DNA from: Ampullaceana balthica
Taxonomy: Eukaryota > Mollusca > Gastropoda > Lymnaeidae
NCBI GenBank assembly: GCA_944989445.1
Contig: CALYLW010000211.1
Span: 447,501-511,500 of the forward strand
Reading direction: 5' to 3'
DNA: 64,000 nucleotides
Of the stretch, positions 56,826 through 64,000 are shown piece after piece. A program made the translations under genes and the position numbers. Numbering within the stretch: position 1 is the first letter of the stretch; the number at the start of each line of letters is the position of its first letter. The notes below the pieces were generated by a model. The model worked only from the letters and a program-made list of their open reading frames with translations, was not told the DNA's origin and made no database searches.

Positions 56826-58514
56826 CAGTTGAACCCGGTTATGTTGACGGCCTAGGGGTTTGCCAAAAAGCATCGAGATAACTGATGATCGAGATAAACG
56901 AAAACCAATATGGTGGCAAAATATTAACATGTGCCTGAAATTTCTATATGTACATGATGGGCGTTAATAAATGAGAATGTACATGCACATGTTTTTGGTG
57001 GGTTTTTTTACACAAAAGCGTTTTTAAAATATTCCTTTATCAATAAACCATTTAACTTTATATAAACAGTATAATTTGTTTTTAAACAAAGTTTCTGTTG
57101 TGTTTACAAGTTATACTTCTATCATGACTTACAAAGTGATATGACTCATGACAAAGCGAACTGAAATTTCCTCTATAAGAATGTACAATTAAATTAGTAA
57201 CTCCTTTGAACCTTCAACTTTGACTCATAATTAATTCTAACTAATAGTTAAATGGCTTTTGCACACAGCCACCTTTTATGAATGAAACAATGACAAAGCA
57301 ATAGCCATAGTAGTAGACTCATAATGAGGTTGAAGGATGAATGTTTGCCAATGACAACAAGTCTGCACATGGTACATTTGTTATTGAATACTATCATTTT
57401 CTATAGGGTTTGAACATGTAAGTTTAGTTTGATATTGAAATAGTTTTCATATAAGATAATTAATAAAACAACCCCGTAAAAACAAAGTTTTTGACTATAA
57501 ATCCCTTATAAATGAGACATAACTAAAAGTATTGATTATGTTCAAACTGAAACCGAAATTATCTCCCCTGGCTTTAAAACTGGGGGAGGGGGTGTGGACA
57601 TGGACGGGTGGCGTCAACGCATTAACTCAACTCCAGGTGGTTTACCTGGTTTAAACACGAGATGTGTTCACCGGTGGCTGGCCTCAAGTCAAGTGACCCG
57701 TAAAATGTAAACGATAGCGACCGCTACATATAGTTTATATAGATAAACTAAAAATGCATTAATTTAATTACGGTACGTTCTATCGATCTGAAATTTTGAT
57801 ACGATGCATTGTTAGGTGACACGGGTCCGTGTGCCAAATTTCAGCTCGATGGCTTCACGGGAAGTCGGTCATTTTTTACTTTTGTTTTTCCGCGGGCCCA
57901 AGACAGACAGTGAGACAGAGACAGCGGTGAAGTTAATATAAGGGATTTAAAAAGGGGGCGTGGTCCAACTTTCAGGATCCTATGTTTTTTCTCGCAAAAC
58001 ATTACCATATGATCCTCACGTCATAGCTGGATGAAATTTGGCACAAATATAGTTCTAGTTTTAATATAACGCTATTTTTAATATGAAAAACATATTCCTT
58101 GAATTTCTTAAAAAATATTCACCTCAAAGGTGGCCTATATAAAGCATGTTATTTATACATCCAGGATCAACTGAAAAATAAAAAATTCATGATGGTAATG
58201 TAGGTCAAGATGTCTACTTCGAGGTTCGTGTGCAAAAATATCACAATTATAGGACAATATAGTCCTTTCAGACTTGAATAAGTAGTCTGGTTGAAAAACT
58301 AACATTTTCAAAAGCTGGCAATTGGTCATGGGGATCGAGATAACCAACGTTAAGTGGCAAATTTGGCCCTCTTTTGTGCTCGAGATATTAGGGTTTGGCG
58401 AGATAAAAGAATCGACATAACTGATGCGAAAATGCTAAGACAAAGAGAGAATTTGGTTGTTCCACTTCAAAAACATCGACTTAATAGGGTTGACGAGATA
58501 AGTGGGTTTGACAG
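56826..58514. mobile_element. pogo/Tigger-like element, TA duplication
   Basis: CAGTTGAACCCGGTTATGTTG at 56826 and the complement CTGTCAAACCCACTTATCTCG of the right end (to 58514) form ~30-bp imperfect inverted ends, flanked by TA on both sides (56824-56825, 58515-58516). ATCGAGATAA-type words recur inside both ends. No transposase frame is recognisable. A different repeat is nested at 57465-57955. Confidence 0.7.
57465..57955 (-). repeat. Copy of the 43120-44390 repeat, nested
   Basis: GTAAAAACAAAGTTTTTGACTATAAATCCC, AATGCATTAATTTAATTACG, CGATCTGAAATTTTGATACG, GTGCCAAATTTCAGCTCGAT and GTGAAGTTAATATAAGGGAT match the 43-44 kb repeat in the opposite orientation. Confidence 0.75.
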
Positions 58515-58524
58515 TATTGAGTTT

Positions 58525-58890
58525 TCAAAGATCAGAGCGCAACGAGCATGCTGGACTAGAATTGACTTGGACAGTAAGATGTAGAAGAAGGCATTTATCA
58601 TTAAAACCAACGTCATCACCAATAAAGATGTTGCCCAGAAAACACTATGGTCTATTCCCACAAATGATGATTTACTGCATTTTGTATTAATATTAGTATA
58701 TAGTTTAATTACTGGTCCCATATGATTTGCTAGGAACAACAAGTGGCTTAGATTTCATTTAAAAAGCATTTCAAGTCTAACTGGTACTAAGAGACATGTA
58801 CTTAGACTATTAGTCATTAGTATTAGGCCTAATTTATTACCTACTAATCTACTAATTACTAAGATTGAGTTACAGGCTAAGCCAAATCTA
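58525..58890. other. Short non-coding spacer
   Basis: No domain in either strand; ORFs here (58467-58742) are uncharacteristic. 58770-58890 is TTAGTATTAG-like low complexity. Confidence 0.3.
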
Positions 58891-58894
58891 ATAA

Positions 58895-60030
58895 ATCTAA
58901 ATCTAATAAATAATAATAATAATAAATTGATAATTGTTATAGCGCTGTATCTCAGCTAGGAGCCGGGCTCACAGCCCTTTACATGGAGATAATGACATAC
59001 ATATAATAATTTAAAAAACATTCTTATCATAATAACAACATAAATGACATAAGGGTAATCCTGCAGTTTCTACACGTATATTATTTCACAGCGAAATTTA
59101 ATTTTCTCGTGAGCACTTACGTTTTTAATTTATTAAATGCATTAATATATGTTATATTTTAGCTATTATAGCACTTATTTGTAAGTTTTATTAATTTCTA
59201 AGGCTTTTTTCAGCCCTTAAAGCTACATAATCGGAGTGGTATACATCCATTTTGTTTATGTAGTACTCTACTTGCCGAGTTGTCACAGTAAGATGCCAAA
59301 TGGAAATTTCTCACTTACAAACAAACAAAATAAGAAACGAAACATCTAGTAACAAATAAAAAACGAAATTGTCTTTAAAATATTTATTTATCTTCTGAGA
59401 ACATTAAAATAGATAAAAAATACCTTAAAAAAACATTTTCAGTCAGTAAAATTAATTTTAGCATGGGTCGAGCCGGGTAAAAAAAACATCTGGCTAGGTA
59501 AACAAAATGGACGTATCGTGACCAGATTATGTATTATATAGAGCCGAAAAAATGCCTTAGAAATTAAAAAGACTTACAAATTAGTGCTGTAATAGCTGAA
59601 ATACAACATACAATAATGCATTTAATAAATTAAAAATGTAAGTTCTCATGAAAAAATTAAATTTCGCTTTGAAATAATATACGTGTACAAACTGCAGGAT
59701 TACCCATATAAGCTACGTTAATTGTTAAAAAGAAATGTTGTTTCTTTAATTTTGAAAATAAATTTTGAAAAGATGCGTCTTAAGTTCAGTCTTGAAGGAC
59801 TTGGTAGATGAAATACTCCGGATGTGTAATGGTAGAGAATTCCATTGTTTGGCTGAACAAAAAAAAAGAATGACCTTTCGCAAAATGTTTTAGTTCGTGT
59901 CTCAGGAACACAGAGAATGCGCGTGTCTGCAGGAGAGCGTAGCTGACGACTCGGTGAGTAGACCGTCAGAAGCTCAGTAAGATAGGAAGGGCATGAGCCA
60001 GAAAAGAAGTTGTGACAGTTTGTAATCAAT
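58895..60030 (-). mobile_element. L2/CR1-like LINE 3' end split by a foldback element
   Basis: Minus ORF 60029-59718 reads CPSYLTELLTVYSPSRQLRS, ADTRILCVPETRTKTFCERS and LNLRRIFSKFIFK, the standard C-terminus of L2/CR1-type LINEs. The typical 3' tail (GGGCTGTGAGCCCGGCTCCT, CAGCGCTATAA, then (TTA)n) is at 58900-58985. Between them, 59053-59705 is a foldback element. One F-run and degenerate residues show that the copy is old. It differs from the 51.8-kb LINE family. Confidence 0.75.
59053..59705. mobile_element. Foldback element with ~185-bp arms
   Basis: GGGTAATCCTGCAGTTT...ACACGTATATTATTTCA at 59053-59095 through TTTCTAAGGC (~59210) is the complement of 59530-59705. Arms diverge by perhaps 10-15 percent. 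The centre also holds inverted CCATTTTGTTTA / TAAACAAAATGG motifs at 59249 and 59499, so the fold extends further. No ORF. Confidence 0.8.
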
Positions 60031-60186
60031 TCTACTAATGTATCTAAGTCTAATTAATTTACAAGTATGTAGTGGCGTTAAATTTTTATACAATTAAATT
60101 CTAAACCCTCCCCAAGACAAAAAAACACCTAAAACAACGTAGTGGGCCGTGGTAAAAAAATTTTAAACGGTGACCATTCGTCATCA

Positions 60187-60830
60187 TCATTCCCGTGACC
60201 GTTGGGGAGAGCGCATGGACACATCAACAGATAACGATCTCCACATATGCCTATTTTGAGCGGCGGCCAATAATTCATGCAATTTCATCCCTGTCCATTC
60301 CTTTATGTTATCCAGCCAGCTTTTCCGTTGTCGACCTCTTCGCCGGCCCCCTTCTACAGTGCCTTGAAGGATAATTTTTGTCAGGGTATCATGTCGCAGT
60401 ACATGACCGAACCATGCCATCTTGCGTCTCTTAATTGTTGTTATAATTCTTTCTTGATGACCCGCAACAGAGTCTATTCTGTCTCAGACATATTCATTGG
60501 TCTTATGTTCTAAATAGGAGATCTGGAGAATTTTCCTCATGCATTTGTTTTCAAATGCCTGCAGCTTGCTTTCAGTGGCTGCCATTAGTGTCCAGGTCTC
60601 ACATCCGTAAAGGACAATGGTTTTAACGAGAGCTCTGTAAAGCCTGAGCTTTGTTGGCAGGCTTATGTTTTTGCTGTTCCATATTTTGGTCAACTTCGTC
60701 ATTGCAGCCATTGCCGACCCAATTCTAGCTCGAATTTCAGCTTCACATGTACCATCTCTGGATATAATTGCTCCTAGATATTTAAAGTTATGTACCTCCT
60801 CCGGGGCGATAAAAAGGTTGGGGACCACTG
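60187..60830 (-). pseudogene. RTE-like LINE C-terminal coding fragment
   Basis: The minus strand reads FKYLGAIISRDGTCEAEIRA, IWNSKNISLPTKLRLYRALV, VLYGCETWTL, NKCMRKILQISYLEHKTNEY, an in-frame TGA at 60486-60484, then AGHQERIITTIKRRKMAWFG, HVLRHDTL, EGGRRRGRQRKSWLDNIKEW and a stop at 60187, with an ATGATGATGA tail. This is the C-terminus of an RTE-type LINE. Its upstream edge (CCCAACCTTTTTATCGCCCC) is a hAT-like end, so the 5' side is truncated by another element. Confidence 0.8.
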
Positions 60831-60879
60831 TTCTAGAGAACGAACCTTTTCAATTTATCAGGAATGATAGAGATTACCT

Positions 60880-61925
60880 GTGAAACATAAAGAGCATTTT
60901 ATTATGCTTCTAGAAGGCTTTGCCTTGACAAAAAACACACATAATCTCAACACCAAATGTACACAAAAGATAGTTATTAAAGATTACTCATTGCAAAATA
61001 TTGCAATAAAACATGATATATTAATTATATATAACATATTCTTTCAAAAGGAAAACAAGTTTTTCATTTGTACATGAAACACTTTTGTTTAAATATTCTT
61101 TAAAAAAAATGTTCAGAAGATTACCATAACAAATCCCTCTGAACTACAATGAAATATTGACATGCATGACTTATCATACATTAAAATCTGGACACTACTT
61201 CTAACTTTGTGTAAATCTGTAAACTTAGCTGAAACTTAGGTCATGAAATTTCTTTTATAAATTTGAGTACTCCCAAGTACCTGTTGTATCCTATTTCTCA
61301 AAATCTTTACATGATTTGTAAAAAAACAGTGAGCTCAAGGGCGACCCTATCATTTTTAAAAAATCATATCATGATTTAAATTTAACGTTTGAAGTGTCAT
61401 AAGGTTTTCTGTAAACTTTTGCCTATATCCTGTTAGGATTTCACGTTTATTGCGATCAATTGGTTATGAACGTTTAAAAATTGCTGAAAATGTATTTATT
61501 GTCATGCTGACTTCATCTTTGAGGATCAGCTACAGAATGGTTATTTTACGTATCCAAAAGACCACCTTGAATTTAGTACTATTTTTACCTGTAGTTTAGT
61601 ACTATTTTTTTTACAGAAAAGTATAGCAAAATCACATCTTTAAAACAAAAACGGTGAAAACTACCACAAAACTTCGGGAAACGAACGAAAGCACTAGCGA
61701 AAGCAAACACCGACATTTCCGGAAGTCGACTAAAGCTTCTCTCACTAAATGAAGAGTTTCTACTTGCTAAGATGTCATTACTAAAGAGAATGCTATCGAG
61801 GCGCGCTTTACCGTTCTTTGGGATTAGAGGCAAGGTGGCCCATTACCGTGCTTTGGGACTTTAAAAGTAAAAAAATTGTTAAAAATTATTTACAATTATG
61901 CTTTTTTCTGAACTTGAATTGCTTA
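60880..61925. other. Unannotated AT-rich sequence
   Basis: No conserved frame on either strand. A slightly GC-richer patch at 61660-61860 has an imperfect direct repeat (TTACCGTTCTTTGGGATTAG / TTACCGTGCTTTGGGACTTT). It could be promoter-like but nothing decides this. Confidence 0.35.
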
Positions 61926-61930
61926 CCTTA

Positions 61931-63301
61931 GGCTACGTTTATAGAGGCGGCGGGTTGCCGCGAGTAACCAGAAAACCGCGCCTAATCACTCGCACGGTTG
62001 GTGTTTATAGAAAAAGCGGGAAAAAGCCAGACGACACGCAGGGAACTACGTCACCAAGCTCACAGGTGTGGTTGATTCCAGGAAATATTTGTAAACATAA
62101 CCTTGAACTTAAAAAAGCTATGGACTATTAACAAGTGTGTCAGTGTGAATTATAAATAAAGGAACTTAAGTCGTATCCATTCATGGTGTGAAGAGTTTGA
62201 TAATTGCAATTTTTGGAAATGGACCAAAGACAAGATATTTTTGCAGCAATACAAATTAAATGTCAAGAAAAAAGGCAAGGTATGAGAAACCAGAGTTTGC
62301 CAAACCAAGGCAACAACAAACTATTTGCTGGTACTGTAACAAGCCAGGACATATGGTAAAGCAGTGTTACCACAATAAAGGACAACCAAATAGGGTGTCA
62401 CCTAATGGCAGCCCTATAAGAAAGAAAACAGAAGAAAGATCAAGACAATATCACTTTGAAAACAAAGGTAGACAAGCATGGAGAGAAAAATATAATCATA
62501 ATTCCAGACATAGAGATTATGATGAAAGTAGACAATCATGGAGAGACAGATATAATCACAATTCCATATATAGAGATTATAATCAAAGCAGAAGATCATA
62601 GAGAGGCAGATATAGTTTTGATTCCAGAATAAGAAATTTTGATCAGCCATGGAGAAAGAATGAAAACCAAGACATGAATGATAGAAAAATAATAAAGTTG
62701 AATAGAGCACAAATAGAAACTATTGACACTGTAGCCACTATTGACAATCACATATATGATAAAAGGAATGAAGACCATAATAGCAGAGACACAGATGGTA
62801 CTAGTGAGTCTGAAACCATTCGTGTGAAATCATCTGAAGCAGGAACAACAATTGGTTGTGTATTAAGCAGAATGAAAGACATAGATAAAAACAATGATTT
62901 TCAGATAAAGCTTTCTACTGACAGTGACTCATCTGGTCGAAATTCTATTGAATTATCTGGAAGCAAAAATGATATCTCAAAAGCTAAACGACTTATTCAA
63001 GATGCTGGAATTAATATTGTGAATGGACATAATCGAAGTCGTGGTTGGTGAATTATTGAACATTTAACAGTCTGAAGAAACATTCAAAGCCTATCTGTTT
63101 GAATTCACAGTCCCGCGCGGCAACGCGGAACAAGAACTAGCAACTAGTTCTGGTAATTACCCTGCGCCCGTCCGTTAATTTGTCGCCTCGAGACACCCGC
63201 GTCCTCTATGAACACCTGCAAAGCAAAAATAGAAACATTCCTCGCGCGGGTCGACTCGCGCGTTGGATTTCCCGAAACCCGCCGCCTCTATAAACGTAGC
63301 C
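61931..63301 (+). mobile_element. Harbinger-like element carrying a CCHC/KH-like ORF
   Basis: GGCTACGTTTATAGAGGCGGCGGGTT at 61931-61956 is exactly inverted at 63276-63301 (26 bp, shown here by its ends GGCTACGTTTATAG and GGCGGCGGGTT). Flanks are TTA (left) and TTG (right), compatible with the 3-bp TWA target of PIF/Harbinger after one change. GTTTATAGA recurs inside the left end (62004). There is no transposase; the cargo is the 62260-63051 frame. Superfamily assignment is inferred from ends and target only. Confidence 0.7.
62260..63051 (+). pseudogene. CCHC zinc-knuckle and KH-like protein, one stop
   Basis: One frame of 264 codons from ATG 62260 to TGA 63051, broken only by TAG at 62599-62601. 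A retroviral-type knuckle C23-x2-C26-x4-H31-x4-C36 is followed by four Arg/Tyr/Asn-rich repeats (SRQSWRDRYNHNS-type, ~19 residues). The C-terminus reads IRVKSSEAGTTIG, then IELSGSKNDISKAKRLIQDA, the pattern of a KH domain, but the GxxG loop is GCVL (residues 199-202). CCHC and KH modules bind RNA; neither belongs to Harbinger machinery. It may be captured from a host RNA-binding (for example DDX43-like) gene; I cannot name the source. Confidence 0.6.
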
Positions 63302-63575
63302 TTGGATTAGAAGGCCAGCTCTTTAAAATAACACCGATGACTTGTTTTATAAGGAAAATGTAGACATTGGTTGATGGGTAGAGTGGATTCAAAAGCTCAA
63401 GTGAAATTAAATTATTTAAAGAATCAAAGAATTATCTCATTTAAAAAAAATATATGTATATAAATATATTGTTATCAAATTAATTTAGCCAACATAAAAA
63501 TATTTAGATTGTTGAATAAAGTTGTGGAAAAGGTACTCTAGCTGAATTGTTTTATAACTTAGAAGTTTTATTATA

Positions 63576-63860
63576 AGATGGCACAGTGGTCGAGTGGCAT
63601 GCGCGCTCGGCTGGCGTACTGATAGTCATAGGCTCGAATCCATGTGAAGGCAAGGATTTGTTCCCGGGGCCAAGGGTGTCCCTGAGTCCACCCAGCTTTG
63701 AATGGGTACCTAATACTAGTTAGAGAAACAAAGGCGGCTGGGTAATGGAACCCTCATAGCCCTGGCCTGTGAACGCTGCATCACTTGCCAACAGACCTGT
63801 ATGGTCTGTGGACGAAATAATCTTCTGTAAAGAAGGAGCGTCTATATAGATAAGATAAGA
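63576..63860 (+). mobile_element. tRNA-derived SINE with LINE-type tail
   Basis: The head has TGGTCGAGTGGCATGCGC (A box) and GGCTCGAATCC (B box), as in Leu/Ser-type tRNA heads, driven by RNA polymerase III. The body has CCCAGCTTTGAATGGGTACC and AAAGGCGGCTGGG, a conserved central segment seen in other SINEs as far as I recall. The tail AATAATCTTCTGTAAAGAAG and GAGCGTCTAT plus GATAAGATAAGA matches 54878-54925 of the LINE, so its retrotransposition was probably by that LINE. Confidence 0.85.
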
Positions 63861-63869
63861 CAGATGCAA

Positions 63870-64000
63870 TACTGCAACTAAAGTCGATTATCACTGCCCC
63901 AGAAAATGTACTAAGATAATTTTCTCTCCAAACTGCTCCTCACCAATTCCTGTTTCCAAATTAAAACTCAGTTTTTTTGCACCTCGATTCTGCTCCACCC
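63870..64000. other. Right-edge sequence without features
   Basis: Nothing recognisable in the last 130 bases. Confidence 0.3.

Noticed and set aside
59718..60029. Stand-alone 103-codon gene
   Set aside because: Motifs are those of a LINE C-terminus, with a LINE tail downstream.
63585..63660. Possible tRNA-Leu/Ser gene
   Set aside because: A and B boxes are present but the sequence continues into a SINE body and LINE tail, and the arms do not pair fully.

Overview
The window is eukaryotic and repeat-dominated: AT-rich, with spliced coding sequence and almost every recognisable protein derived from a transposon. The transposon set (a Helitron/Helentron-like rolling-circle element, CR1/L2- and RTE-like LINEs, a tRNA-derived SINE, many hAT families, pogo/Tigger-like, Harbinger-like and foldback elements) suggests an invertebrate animal. 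A mollusc, perhaps a gastropod, is my best guess, at about even confidence and from general familiarity only. There is no operon structure, no bacterial gene, no CRISPR array, and no rRNA or canonical tRNA gene that I can see.

The only host gene I can support lies on the minus strand between about 16.3 and 24.5 kb. It is an Mpv17/PMP22-family (MPV17L2-like) membrane protein with three phase-compatible exons (24493-24298, 22422-22261, 16380-16310) and consensus splice sites. Its last exon or exons were not found. Both visible introns are full of transposons, including a decayed hAT transposase on the opposite strand.

Layout. 0-9.5 kb: a decayed Helitron-type Rep/helicase element (about 474-9546) whose N-terminus carries 23-residue STPR-like repeats, preceded by the tail of a second copy in head-to-tail order. 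9.5-16 kb: a MITE with G/C runs, solo repeats, two hAT MITEs with 8-bp target duplications, and a truncated LINE. 16-25 kb: the host gene with hAT and pogo-like debris and a second transposon-like pseudogene. 25-32 kb: nested insertions (a 715-bp hAT carrying a BED finger; a LINE interrupted by a 2.6-kb hAT with its own decayed transposase, itself inserted in a SINE-like repeat). 33-36.5 kb: a Buster-type hAT and a DUF4371-type hAT fragment. 37-43.1 kb: about 6 kb of a ~167-bp satellite with higher-order structure, bounded by ACTAGC...TATAGAT ends like those of the Helitron-type element. 43-50 kb: tandem and foldback repeats and a hAT gene split into opposite orientations. 51.8-56.4 kb: a hAT MITE split by a nearly complete CR1/L2-like LINE. 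56.8-60.8 kb: a pogo-like element and two LINE 3' ends, one split by a foldback element. 61.9-63.3 kb: a Harbinger-like element carrying a CCHC/KH-like reading frame. 63.6-63.9 kb: a tRNA-derived SINE whose tail matches that of the 51.8-kb LINE.

The transposons interact visibly: the SINE shares the LINE tail, short hAT MITEs share the termini of a transposase-bearing hAT, and the satellite block shares its ends and monomers with the Rep/helicase element. These partnerships are inferred from sequence likeness read by eye. No alignment or database search was run.
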